This document shows positions 33,224 through 44,079 of a stretch of DNA of 64,000 nt, in pieces. The stretch's first letter is position 1. Each line of letters begins with the position of its first letter. The notes beneath the pieces were generated by a model, which saw nothing but the letters and a program-made list of their open reading frames with translations, had not been told where the DNA came from and did no database searches. The DNA comes from Pisolithus tinctorius (Eukaryota; Basidiomycota; Agaricomycetes; Boletales; Pisolithaceae). The position numbers and the translations under genes were made by a program. The stretch is taken from positions 310,001 through 374,000 of the forward strand of contig JANFAH010000006.1 of NCBI GenBank assembly GCA_024663395.1. The letters run 5' to 3'.

Positions 33224-35641
33224 ATGTTTAGACTTAAACCATTAGATAATGCCCCCAGTGTAGCTCGCTCGCACACTATACCAACCACTTCGCACCCACA
33301 ACCAATACCCATTCCACCCGTTACCAATCCGGCACTGCCACCACAGGTTAACCCACCAATGGCTAATCCTCAGTTTCAGATGCCGCTCCACGGTACACAA
33401 AACTCACCTAAATTTAGTGGAGATTCTCCTGCACAGCTTCCGCACTACCTCGAAGACATCAACTTCCTCAGTACTCTCACTGCTCTTGATGACCATGGCA
33501 AGATCAGAGCTGCAATCTGCTACGCTGACCTTGAAGAAGCTGAGGTCTGGCAAACGCTTCCGGAAGCCGCTCCCACGGCCGACGACTGGGATGCTTTTGT
33601 AGTCGCTGTTAAGGGTTTGTACCCCGGCTGCGAGGGTGACGACCACTATTGCCACACGGATCTGCAGTATCTCATCGAAGAATATCAGTCAAAGCCTATG
33701 CAGAACCAGGATGACCTCGGAGAATACCAGCGGAAATTCGCTAAGATTTCTGCCCTGCTCATTAAAACTAAAAAGCTTGCAGAGACGGAACAGGACTCCA
33801 TGTTCCTGAATGGCTTCCTGAGGGCCATTGCAGATCGTATTCATCATCGACTCTCTATAGTCCACACTGACCTCCACCCTGATGACCCATGCCCACTCGC
33901 AGAAGTCATCAAAGCTGCCAAGTTCCTTCTGACGGGATCCGCTCTCCATAGTGTGGTACCGACAATGGGTACCGCGGCCTCACCAGCTGCACCTCCCTCG
34001 TCGGCTTACATACCACAGGTGCCACCTGCTGGTACTGTCATTAAACAGGAATACAACTTCCAGACGCAGCTTCTGCCACAGCAACACAGACCTGGCTGCG
34101 GTTTCTGTGCAGACCCCAACCACTGGACAAGGATGTGCACGCTCGTTGAAGTTTATATCTGCATTGGTAAGGTTTATATCTGCACCAGTAAGATCACAAC
34201 AGGTACAGACAACTGTCTCTATCTGGTGGACAGGAGCTGAATCCCACATTTCCCTGAATGTAACTCACTGAGAGAGGCTGTTGACTGCGTCATGGCTGAC
34301 AGAGACCAGGCCAGCGTGCGTGCTGCGACTCCTGCTGCTCCACACAATGCGGCCGTGCAAGGCACTGCTAACCTCTCCTGCATTGCTCATCCTGAAGTTG
34401 ACATGCAGTTGGAGATCCAGCCTTCTGCCTTCTTAAACACCGTCCAAGATGCCAATGAACCTGTCACAGACTTAGCCAACCCTGACTTCCAAGCATATGT
34501 CACTCAAGCTTGGGCTACCTACCAAGCAGATAAAGGTAACAAGGGAGCAGTCATTCCCCACAGAAAGAAAGCCCACTTCGATGGAGTTGAAATCACCACT
34601 CGACCCACAGCACGTCCTGCCAACCCTCCACGAGTCGACCCATGTGCAGCCACTGTTGAAGAGGAAATCATTTCCCCTGGTGTTCGAAGTTTGCGTGCCG
34701 CTTGCCAGGCATCCGAGCCCTCTACACCTGCACCAATGTCCACCACTGCAAAACCATATGTTCCTCCAACTAGTCCAGCTCCAATGCCTGCACGCAAGGA
34801 TCCCATTCCCACGGCAATTGTTCCATCACAGACACCACACCCAGCAGCTTGCAATCAAAACCAGTATCGTTACTCGTTCCCTCTCGAAGATGAAGCTGCA
34901 CCCAAGCGTATTGTGGAGCACATACTCGAAACCAGCGTTGCCATGCCAGTCAAAGAATTATTTGCAGTAGCCCCAGAGTTTCGCAAACAGTTCAGAGACA
35001 TCACCATGGCGAAACGCATCACCACAAATGAGATCGAGGTAGTTCGTAGCGATGATGAAGAAGGAGTACAAGTGAATGAACTGACCAGCTGTGATCCTCA
35101 AAGAACCATGCGCGAATACGGAGACCACATTATCTGCGGTGACGACAGCTCCATCGTAGCTCACCACACTCTACTGCTCCACTGCATCAAAGCCAAGGTC
35201 CCTGGGACTGATGTCACAATAAACTGCGTACTAGATTCCAGTTCAGAAATCGTCGCCATGCCCAGGTGCATTTGGGAAAAGATCGGGCTCCCATTGCACT
35301 GCAATCATCTCATGACTATGACATCTGCTAACATGTCTAAAGACACTACTGTAGGCATACTAGAGAACCTGAAATTCGACTTCGGCACTGGGCCAGTCAT
35401 GCTACAGGTTCAAGTAATTGAACATGCCAACTTCAACATGCTCCTTGGATGTCCGTTCATTTGCCTTATGAGTGCAGTAACAAATGATTATCCTGACAGC
35501 AGACAGCGGATCACTCTCCGAGACCTGAACGATGGCCACAAGTACACTTTGCCCACACACCCGTGGCACAAGGGCTGTCCACACTGTAAATGTGGCAAGC
35601 ACTGCCATAGTCACCAGAGTATAGTTGAATGGGGTTTTTGA
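33224..35641 (+). pseudogene. Ty3/gypsy gag-protease frame with one TGA
   Basis: Gag packages the element RNA and protease matures the polyprotein. The gag part (33224-34240) has a proline-rich start, a capsid-like helical region (LPHYLEDINFLST, GEYQRKFAKISALL, FLNGFLRAIADRIHHRL) and a zinc knuckle CGFCADPNHWTRMC. TGA at 34238-34240 interrupts a frame that otherwise continues IPHFPECNSLREAVD and on to 35641; the 34292 ATG is in the same frame. Just before the stop is a short internal duplication of VYIC-containing codons. The protease region has VLDSSSEIVAMP where DSG is expected. Pol follows in another frame with a 13-nt overlap. Confidence 0.8.
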
Positions 35642-38414
35642 ATATCGATGATCCACCAAACGGTCGGGGAGAGCCTACTAAGACGTCCTGTTTCCTGTTT
35701 AGCTGCTGTTATCTGTTCCTCAGTCCTACAGTCTCATCACTAGCCTTCACTTCAATGAACTTCCCTTTGCCTGCAGCACCCGTACTGCGGAACATACCCA
35801 CTGGGATACCCTCACCTGCCTTCGCTTTCCTCTCCTCCACTCAGAAAATACTAAACCCCTCTGCTATAGCCACATTCAGCAGTGTTTATCAACTAGATCC
35901 CATGGTTCGCACCCTCATTTACAAGCCAGTTGCCAAGAAGGTTTGGACAGTACCTGCCCCAATGGCAGAAGAATACTGCATCGTGCACAGCCTGCCTGAC
36001 GACCCACTCGCTGGTCTTCAACCACTCCCAACCCATCCACCAGACTTCGCGCTGGGCATCTGCTTCACTGCCAAATGGGCCGCAGAACTTGACCTCGATC
36101 CTGCAGATTGGCTTTGGCCAGAAGAACTTAAACTCGTAACTTGGCTCGTTTCGGTCCATGAGCTTGCATTCACTTGGGACATTACAGAGCATGGGCACCT
36201 AGACGAACGCTATTTTCCACCAGTAAAGATTCCTACGATTCCACACACACCTTGGGTCCAACACAATATCCCCATCCCAAATGCGATACATGCCCAAGTC
36301 ATAGACATGATTAAAGATCGCATCAAGTCCGGCATGTATGAACCTTCTACAGTGGCTTACTGCTCTTGCTGGTTCTGCGTAGTAAAGAAAGATGGAAAGT
36401 CTCTTCACCTTGTGCATGACTTACAGCCCCTGAATGCAGTGACCATCTGCGATGCGTCCATTCCACCCTTTGTAGAACACCTCACAGAATCCTTTGCTGG
36501 ATATGTGGTGTATGCGATGATGGACCTCTACTCTGGGTATGACCAGTGCACACTCCACATCGATTCCCATGACCTCACCACCTTTGGTACCCCCCTTGGA
36601 CCGCATCGGCTTACTACTCTGCCGCAAGGACATGTGAATGCAGTACAGGTATACCAGGGAGATACTGCATTTGTTCTCCAGGATGAGATCCCGCATCATA
36701 CCCTGCCCTTCATAGATGACGTCCCCATAAAATCCGAGACCACCCACTATCAGCACGCAGACAGCTCCTATGAGACTATCCTGGAGAATCCTGGGATTCA
36801 GAAATTTATCTGGAATCACTGTATAGTTGTTAACCGTATCCTTCAGCGTTTGCAGAATGTCAGAGCCACCGTCTTGGCAAAGAAGTTCGTGCTAGCTGCT
36901 CCATCCGCTGTGATCGTTGGCCACAAGTGCACCTTTGAAGGTCGCATTCCTGAAGAAAGCAAAGTGCAGAAGATCCACAACTGGCCCGAGTGCCACAACC
37001 TGACACAGGTCTGCAGTTTCCTCGGTGTCTGCGGAGTGCTACGCATCTTCATCAAAGATTTCACCAAGATTGTGCGGCCGCTAGTCATGCTCATGTGGAA
37101 AGACATACCATTCACATGGGATGAACCGCAACATGCTGCCATGCAACGACTCAAGGACGAAATTGTAAAGTCCCCCACACTCCAAAGGATTGACTACGAG
37201 TGCGGTCATGAAGTAATTTTAGCAGTTGACACATCGGTCATCGCAGTTGGCTACATCCTCTACCAGCTCAGCGAAGATGGCAGATGGTACCTGAGTCACT
37301 TTGGATCCATCACCCTCAACGAAGTGGAAAGCTGCTACTCCCAGGCCAAGCTTGAGTTGTATGGTCCCTTCCGCACGTTGCGCGTGGTATGCGTATACAT
37401 CTTTGGTCTCACTAACTTCACTGTGGAGGTAGATGCGAAGTATATTAAGGGCATGATAAATAACCCAGATCTGCAGCCTAACATGATGATCAATCGCTGG
37501 ATCGCTGGCATCCTCCTTTTCTCATTCAAACTCATCCACATTCCTGTGGACAGGCATGCCGGCCCTGATGGCTTGTCCCGCTGTCCGTGGTCAGGGCTTG
37601 ACCCACCTGAGGATGACGACCATGAGGATTGGCTGGACTGTTTTTACTCTTTCTCTACACAGGTTGCCAATGACCACCCACCTCCTATGTCACTTTCCAG
37701 TCAAGATCAGCATTCCCTACTGCCACCCACTTACCATCGGGTGAGCCTCCCACCACCTGCATCCTTCTATCTTGCATTCTCTGCAACTGCTGATGCTAAT
37801 AACCCTTCCAATACCCCTGATGACCCTGCCATCCTGCGGTCCATGAAAGCCTGGGCATGCGAAGCAAAGATAGAAATGATCTGCACATTCCTCGTGACCC
37901 GCGAGCGACCTCCTGACCTTACTGATGTGCAGTACTCATCTTTCTTCAATTCTGCTAGCCACTTCTTCCTCCTAGATGACAACTTATGGCGCAGGGAACC
38001 GCACAGACAGCACCAGTTAGTCGTTGATGAATCCAAGCGGTACCATCTCACCAAAGAAGCGCATGACGACCTCAGGCACAAAGGTGTCTTCACGGTCCGC
38101 ACACGCCTTCTCCTCCACTTTTGGTGGCCTCTTCTTGTCGAGGATGTGAAGTGGTATGTCCGCACTTGTCACAAATGCCAGATCTGCCAGATGCAGAAGC
38201 TTCATATACCCCCCACTGTGCCCATGATAGGGGGCCTGTTTCATAAAGCTCACATTGACACAAGGCTGATGCCCAAAGCCGGTGGCTACTGCTACATAGT
38301 ACAGGCTCGTTGCGTGCTCACCTCATATCCCGAATGGCGCATGTTGCACGTGGAAAATAGTATTGTGCTTGCATCCTTCATCTTCGAGGATATCCTATGC
38401 TGCTGGGGTCTGCT
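33224..38414 (+). mobile_element. Ty3/gypsy retrotransposon, 3'-truncated
   Basis: Gag, protease, reverse transcriptase, RNase H and the start of integrase are in canonical order on the plus strand. The integrase ends abruptly where LTR-like copy 2 begins in the opposite orientation. No flanking LTR was found. Reading frames are mostly open, with one in-frame TGA in gag-protease and an altered protease motif, so it is recently inactive. Confidence 0.85.
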
Positions 38415-38418
38415 GTGA
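35629..38418 (+). CDS. Ty3/gypsy pol: RT, RNase H, truncated integrase
   Basis: Copies element RNA into DNA and integrates it. The 929-codon frame has the RT palm (MMDLYSGYDQ about residue 300, LTTLPQGHVNAVQVY, LPFIDDVPIK with FIDD in place of the usual YIDD/YVDD), the thumb and connection, RNase H (EVILAVDTS, GSITLNEVESCYSQAKLEL), the PVDRHAGPDGLSRCPW linker, the HHCC zinc-binding domain (HDDLRHKG...WYVRTCHKCQICQ) and the start of the integrase core (KAHIDTRLMPKAGGYCY). It stops at ILCCWGLL, before the second Asp and the Glu of the catalytic triad, which are lost at the junction with LTR-like copy 2. It is not functional for integration. Confidence 0.88.
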   Translation: MGFLNIDDPPNGRGEPTKTSCFLFSCCYLFLSPTVSSLAFTSMNFPLPAAPVLRNIPTGIPSPAFAFLSSTQKILNPSAIATFSSVYQLDPMVRTLIYKPVAKKVWTVPAPMAEEYCIVHSLPDDPLAGLQPLPTHPPDFALGICFTAKWAAELDLDPADWLWPEELKLVTWLVSVHELAFTWDITEHGHLDERYFPPVKIPTIPHTPWVQHNIPIPNAIHAQVIDMIKDRIKSGMYEPSTVAYCSCWFCVVKKDGKSLHLVHDLQPLNAVTICDASIPPFVEHLTESFAGYVVYAMMDLYSGYDQCTLHIDSHDLTTFGTPLGPHRLTTLPQGHVNAVQVYQGDTAFVLQDEIPHHTLPFIDDVPIKSETTHYQHADSSYETILENPGIQKFIWNHCIVVNRILQRLQNVRATVLAKKFVLAAPSAVIVGHKCTFEGRIPEESKVQKIHNWPECHNLTQVCSFLGVCGVLRIFIKDFTKIVRPLVMLMWKDIPFTWDEPQHAAMQRLKDEIVKSPTLQRIDYECGHEVILAVDTSVIAVGYILYQLSEDGRWYLSHFGSITLNEVESCYSQAKLELYGPFRTLRVVCVYIFGLTNFTVEVDAKYIKGMINNPDLQPNMMINRWIAGILLFSFKLIHIPVDRHAGPDGLSRCPWSGLDPPEDDDHEDWLDCFYSFSTQVANDHPPPMSLSSQDQHSLLPPTYHRVSLPPPASFYLAFSATADANNPSNTPDDPAILRSMKAWACEAKIEMICTFLVTRERPPDLTDVQYSSFFNSASHFFLLDDNLWRREPHRQHQLVVDESKRYHLTKEAHDDLRHKGVFTVRTRLLLHFWWPLLVEDVKWYVRTCHKCQICQMQKLHIPPTVPMIGGLFHKAHIDTRLMPKAGGYCYIVQARCVLTSYPEWRMLHVENSIVLASFIFEDILCCWGLL

Positions 38419-38933
38419 GTCAAAGTGTGGTAAGGTGGTGAAAACCAAACAAATCCAACACAAAAGACAAATAAGAGCGAGTGGTGGTTTGCCTCCGCGG
38501 AACCTGGAGTGCAGAGAAGCCTAAAGTGGGGGGGAGTTTCAATGGCAGGTACTCCTAGTGCAAGTTGTCGACGAGTTATGCAGGAGTAGATAAGCGAGTG
38601 ATGACTAGATGGGGGATGCTGAATAGAGTGAAGGTATTCAGCCGAAAGTACTCTGGTGTGATGATCTTTTGGATGTGCTCCTGGCGCAAGTCAATGATGA
38701 GTTACACAGGAGTGGAGGGATGACTAAGCAAAGTTGCTGACTAAGTGTGGGGATAAAGCTTCAGATGAATGATGGAGGCAGATAGACTCTTCCGAATGAG
38801 CCTCAACTACCAAGTATATGAATGATGACAGATAGACCCCTTCGTGGAGCCTCAACTGTTGACGACGAGATAGGCACTGGACTGACTGCTGGACTGCTTC
38901 TGATTTGCTTCTTGGTAGCTAAGTACATGGGGG

Positions 38934-38941
38934 TTTATATA
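38934..38941 (-). promoter_or_regulatory. TATA box of LTR-like copy 2
   Basis: TATATAAA on the minus strand, in the same context as in copies 1 and 3. Confidence 0.55.
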
Positions 38942-39378
38942 CTGAGGGGGGAGCACAGCTTGTGACAAACAAGGCACAAACACTTGGTAAGTAATGAGTA
39001 AGGACTGAGTAATCATGATGAGTAAGCAAGAAATGAAAAGTAAGCAAGCAAAGAAGATTGGTAAGTATTGGCAATGAACGAGTCAAGGATAGTCAAAATA
39101 TCACAAAATGAGTCAAATAGAATCAGAAACTGAGTAAGCGCACTGATATCACATTAGGGGGTGGCGATGCAAGTTAGACCTCGGCGGAGACATCTCTAGA
39201 TCCAAAGACAGCATGACAGATGGATGGTGATTCCAGACAGGGAAGTATTAATTCCAGAATTGAAGGGCATGAGTCAGGTGTCAAAGGGGGCTAGGCCGTT
39301 GGGGGTCCGTGGGGCAATGAGAGCATACGCGATTGCGTCTCCCACCCTTCCATCCTCTCAGCAAAGTTAACAAAAACT

Positions 39379-39858
39379 TCATGAACAGGGCTCTGATGGA
39401 GGAGGAGGAGAAGGGGGGATGTCTTCTGCTGGGTCTTGCAGTAAAAAGGCAAGATGCATGTCGTACTCATCATGAATGCAATCAGGGAGGCTGGAGGACA
39501 GTAGATTATACTGCAGCTGTTGCAATGTAGGAAGAATGATGGACAAGACTGGAATAAAGACAGTGCAGGGAGCAGGGAGGAATGATCCATATGCTTCATC
39601 AACCGGGGAGACTGAAACGACCACATAAGACCTTTCTAACTGAGTGACAGACCTGAGGCGACCAAAGAACGTCCATCTGGAAGTCATACTGACAAGGAGA
39701 ACACACTGACCAAGCTGCATGGGATGAGATGGGGCTGACAACAATGGGATGAACCAGGGGGCTTCAGGACAGAAGCTGGTGGGAATGCCTGGCAGATATA
39801 CATAGCCACTGTCTCTGGCAAATGAGATAAGCGAGATGACTGATGAAGAGGTGGCCAT
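39379..39858 (-). CDS. LTR-encoded conserved protein, copy 2 (159 aa)
   Basis: Same length as copy 1 and open throughout. It shares FARDSGYVYLPGIPTSF, the LLVSMTSRWTFFGRLRSV block, LERSYVVVSVSP and the acidic C-terminus; differences are scattered substitutions. In the codon that is CGA in copy 1 (1553-1555) this copy has CAA (39520-39522), a change expected from deamination of the CpG on the other strand. Function unknown. The 92-codon frame upstream of the ATG shares peptide similarity with copy 1 but is out of frame here. Confidence 0.6.
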   Translation of the reverse strand: MATSSSVISLISFARDSGYVYLPGIPTSFCPEAPWFIPLLSAPSHPMQLGQCVLLVSMTSRWTFFGRLRSVTQLERSYVVVSVSPVDEAYGSFLPAPCTVFIPVLSIILPTLQQLQYNLLSSSLPDCIHDEYDMHLAFLLQDPAEDIPPSPPPPSEPCS

Positions 39859-40261
39859 GATTGATGGACTTCGCGAAATGAGCGTCTGATGGATGGAGTG
39901 CTGTAGAAACGTGCAGGGTGCGAGGATCCTCTCCAAATTTGGAAGGAAGAATCGCAGGACTGAGCACTTTAAGCAAGTGTGGGAATGGAGTCGATATTTT
40001 TGGAAATGGTGGAGATACGACGAAAACCAGAATGCTGTACATGGGCGCTAAAAACCTTTAACGTGCGCTTAACTCACTTCCTCTTTTCTCTTTAGCACTG
40101 ATGACTCGTTCTTGTGTGAAGGATGACTGTTAATGTCTGACAGTCTTTCTACACATGAGGCCTTTAGTCTTCATCTGCATGCTTGGGCATTGTGCGCAAC
40201 TCATCAATGAGTTAGGCAGAGTCAGCTGTAACCATGTCCACAACACCTTTGGTGTGTGACA

Positions 40262-40415
40262 CTGGTAGGAGAGCAACACAAGTCTGACAGTAGTCAGAGT
40301 GGAGATGGTTTGTAGACAACAGAAGGTGGGTGGAGTTGGTGTGGAGTGAGCGAACAACCAGCAGAAAAGGGTGCAGAGTTAGTGATGATGCAGGATGAAC
40401 GCATGGTCATGACAG
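40262..40415 (-). pseudogene. pogo-like transposase remnant
   Basis: This 154-bp piece matches the 3' part of the pogo-like transposase at about 54500-54650, sharing AACACAAGTCTGACAG, GGAGTTGGTG and CATGGTCATGACA. It lies between LTR-like copies 2 and 3 and is either original target DNA or sequence held between the two LTRs. Confidence 0.6.
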
Positions 40416-41366
40416 TGTTCAGCTGAAAGGACTTGGGATGAAGGACTTTGATAAGACATGCTCCTGGCACAAGTCGATGACGAGTTACACAGGAGTGGAT
40501 GGATGACTAAGCAAGACCACTGACAAGTATATGAATGATGACAGATAGGCCCCTTTGTGGAGCCTCAACTGTCAACGACAAGATAGGCACTGAACTGACT
40601 GCTGAGTGAATGGCTTCTGATTCACTTGTGGATTGCTTCTTCATAGCTAAGTACATGGGGGTTTATATACTGTGGGGGGGAGCACAGCTTGTGACAAACA
40701 AGGCACAAACACCTGGTAAGCAATGAGTAAGGACTGAGTAATCATGATGAGTAAGCAAGAAATGAAAAGTAAGCAAGCAAAGAGGATTGGTAAGTATTGG
40801 CAATGAACGAGTCAAGGATAGTCAAAATATCACAGAATGAGTCAAACAGAGTCAGAAACTGAGTAAGCACACTGATATCACATTAGGGGGTGGCAATGCA
40901 AGTCAGATCTCGGTGGAGACATCTCTAGATCCAAAGATGGCATGACAGATGGACAGTGTTTCCAAACAGGGAAGTATTAATTCCAGAATTGAAGGGCATG
41001 AGTCAGGTGTCAAAGGGGTGGGGGCTAGGGCATTGGGGGTCTGTGGAGCAATGGGAGCATATGCAATTGCATCTCCCACCCTTTCATCCTCTCAGCAAAG
41101 TTAACAAAAACTTCATGGACAGGGTTCTGATGGAGGAGGAGGAGAAGGGGGAATGTCTTCTGCTGGATCTTGCAGTAAGAAGGCAAGATGCACATCATAC
41201 TTGTCATGAATGTGATCAGGGAGGCTGGAGGACAGTAGATTATACTGCAGCTGTCACAATGTGGGAAGAATGATGGACAAGATTGGAATAAAGATGGTGC
41301 AGGGAGCAGGGAGGAACGATCCATATGCTTCATCAAGAGGGGAGACCGAAATGACCACATAAGACC
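40416..41366 (-). mobile_element. LTR-like element copy 3, downstream half
   Basis: Matches copy 2 from about the TATA-downstream region up to the codons after LERSY. The other half of this same LTR lies at 50446-52108; the two halves were split by the hAT-like element. The last roughly 225 bp of the LTR are missing at 40416. Within it the ORF remainder (41366-41025) has TGA at 41254-41256 where copy 1 has CGA. TATA box at 40662-40669. Confidence 0.75.
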
Positions 41367-43955
41367 ACCAGAGTCTGCTGACTTTGACCAAGCAATGTGG
41401 TAGTTACCACAAAAGCAGTTACAGAATTCATGGCAACTACCACTTCCCAATATAGACAATGCCCCCTGAGTGACAACCTCTGTTGGTGTTTGAAAAAAAT
41501 TCAGATTGGAATGTTCCCACGGCAGGTTACCCTGTCACAAATATTGATAATGTGCACATGTACTGTGGCTATACAGATGAGCATGTGACCAGTAGATGAC
41601 TTCCAGAAGGATGTTCTTTGGTCGCCTCAGGTCTGTCACTCGGTTAGAAAGGTCTTATCAGCCATATCAGCTGATTTTGACCAAATGACCATGGTAATTA
41701 CCACAAAAGCAGTTACAGAATTCATGGCAACTACCACTTCCCAATATAGACAATGCCCCCTGAGTGACAACCTCTGTTGGTGTTTGAAAAAAATTCAGAT
41801 TGGAATGTTCCCACAGCAGGTTACCCTGTCACAAATATTGATCATTTGCACATGTACTGTGGCTATACAGATGAGCATGTGACCAGTAGATGTGATGGTC
41901 ACATGATGAGTGACATAAGCAGGGATGACCCTAGATCACGTGATTTTTATGTAATTGATTACATGATGGTGATCCTCTGGAGTGTTCTGTTACAGAATTT
42001 ATCACATGATCATGGGAAAATATGCATGTGACTTAATCAATGTCACATGACAAGGTACAATCATAGATCATCCAACCTATTACATAATGATCACATGTCA
42101 GTTTCTCCCCAGAACACTTGGTTATGTAATGGGTCACATGATTGTGAGACAATAAACATGTGACCACTCCTGCAGCATCACATGACAAGGTACAATTATA
42201 GATCATGTGGCAATAACTCTCTGGACCATTGGCTTATGTAATAGGTCACATGACTGTACTCATCATGTGATCTCACCTCTAGCACTAGCTGCATGTGACT
42301 CAATCCATATCACATGACCAGCAATCCCACCCCTATTCGCATGCTGGACATTTGTGGCTGTGCTAAAAATGCGAATTGTGTCCCCACCCATTCAATTCTT
42401 GACATATGGATCTGAATTTTTGTGTGTAGAATAGGTTACCATGTTGCTGCACATTGTCAAAGGCACAGCTGGTCTTGTCCAGTAGTTGCTGAGATATAGT
42501 GGAAATGAAAATGCTAACAAAACATCACATCATTCATCTTACACATCCTTCATGCCATATCTGACACTTCAGAAGGGTTGGACACATGCATATCAATTCA
42601 TAGACAAAGTTTGGTGTCACCCCACTCAGATCTGAGAGAGCAAGATGCAAAATGAAGATTCAAGAGTGTGGGAAAGTGGGAAAAAGTCCCAAAATAACAT
42701 ATGGAGATTTTGAAAACATATCAAAAATGTGGATTTGCACACATCACAGTGACCCTGCCAACCCCAGACTTTGGGTGAGGAATGCAGCAATATGGCCTAC
42801 CATGTTGGCACCATGTGCCTGGTGAGATATCCCTTTAGACATGTCAAAATTGCGAAAATGTGTGCAATGGGGTAGTGGTGTTGACCTTGCACTGGCATAA
42901 ATCTCCCATTGTCTCAATGAGTCAAGTGTACCATTTCGCATTTTTGACCATTTGCAGTGAGTATCACATCAGGCACTTGTTACTAATATCTTCCACCATG
43001 TCCCAATATCCCTCACCTAAGTTCTGGTAGTGGTAGCTGCACTGTGGGATGTGCTGTGCTATGCTTTTGATATGTTTTCAAAATCTCCACTATTTTATTT
43101 TCTCTTTTTGAAGCTTTCCCATGCTTCTGGGATCAGTATTTGGCTTGCTGTTCACTCAATTCTAAATGGATAAACTTGAAACTTTGGAAATGCATTGAAG
43201 GAATCTTCTTCAACCCTCCTGAAGTTTCAGATATGGCATGAAGGATGTGTAAGTTGAATGGTGTGATGTTTTGTTGGCATTTTCATTTCCATTGTATCTC
43301 AGCAACTGCTGGACCAGACAGCCTGTGCCTTTGACAATGTGTAGCAACATGGTAGCCTATTCTACACACAAAAATTCAGATCCATATGTCAAGAATTGAA
43401 TGGGTGGGGACACAATTCGCATTTTTAGCACAGCCACAAATGTCCAGCATGCGAATAGGGGTGGGATTGCTGGTCATGTGATATGGATTGAGTCACATGC
43501 AGCTAGTGCTAGAGGTGAGATCACATGATGAGTACAGTCATGTGACCTATTACATAAGCCAATGGTCCAGAGAGTTATTGCCACATGATCTATAATTGTA
43601 CCTTGTCATGTGATGCTGCAGGAGTGGTCACATGTTTATTGTCTCACAATCATGTGACCCATTACATAACCAAGTGTTCTGGGGAGAAACTGACATGTGA
43701 TCATTATGTAATAGGTTGGATGATCTATGATTGTACCTTGTCATGTGACATTGATTAAGTCACATGCATATTTTCCCATGATCATGTGATAAATTCTGTA
43801 ACAGAACACTCCAGAGGATCACCATCATGTAATCAATTACATAAAAATCACGTGATCTAGGGTCATCCCTGCTTATGTCACTCATCATGTGACCATCACA
43901 TCTACTGGTCACATGCTCATCTGTATAGCCACAGTACACATGCAAATTATCAATA
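41367..43955. mobile_element. hAT-like giant palindrome, left and middle part
   Basis: Together with 50261-50437 this forms one 2766-bp insertion in LTR-like copy 3, flanked by the 8-bp direct repeat ATAAGACC (41359-41366 and 50438-50445). Eight-bp duplications and CAG-type ends (ACCAGAGTCTGCTGAC on the left, CAGCCGTATCAGCTGAT reading inward on the right) fit hAT elements. Two left ends are present: 41367-41598, then 62 bp of LTR sequence in inverted orientation (41599-41660), then a second left end from 41661. From there to about 42770 runs an arm complementary to about 43025-43955 plus 50261-50437, around a roughly 255-bp centre. No transposase ORF is present, so it is non-autonomous. Confidence 0.75.
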
Positions 43956-44079
43956 CAAGAGACACCTCGCTTCGCTCCGGCAGTGGAGGCTTAAGAGCTG
44001 ATTTTATGTGTAATTAAGATCAAGTGTGGTTATAATTTAGTAGCAGTTTGTATTTACACTGATGTTATTACAGGTGTGG

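Larger units (their letters stand above)
38415..40261 (-). mobile_element. LTR-like element with internal ORF, copy 2
   Basis: Reverse-oriented relative of 845-2655, starting TGTCACACACC at 40261 and ending GACTCACA at 38415. Flanking bases CTGCT (38411-38415) and CTGGT (40262-40266) match at 4 of 5 positions if the element ends at CTCAC, as for copy 1. It carries the ORF (39858-39379), a TATA box and about 500 bp of downstream LTR. It truncates the Ty3 integrase on one side and touches a pogo-like remnant on the other. Confidence 0.75.

Noticed and set aside
41397..42031. Plus-strand ORFs of 60-84 codons in the hAT-like element
   Set aside because: Duplicated in both arms, no domain, and located in terminal repeat sequence.
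43956..44010. Canonical Helitron 3' hairpin plus CTRR
   Set aside because: The GC-rich stretch only pairs four bases convincingly and the terminus reads CTTG; the boundary call rests on the empty-site comparison instead.
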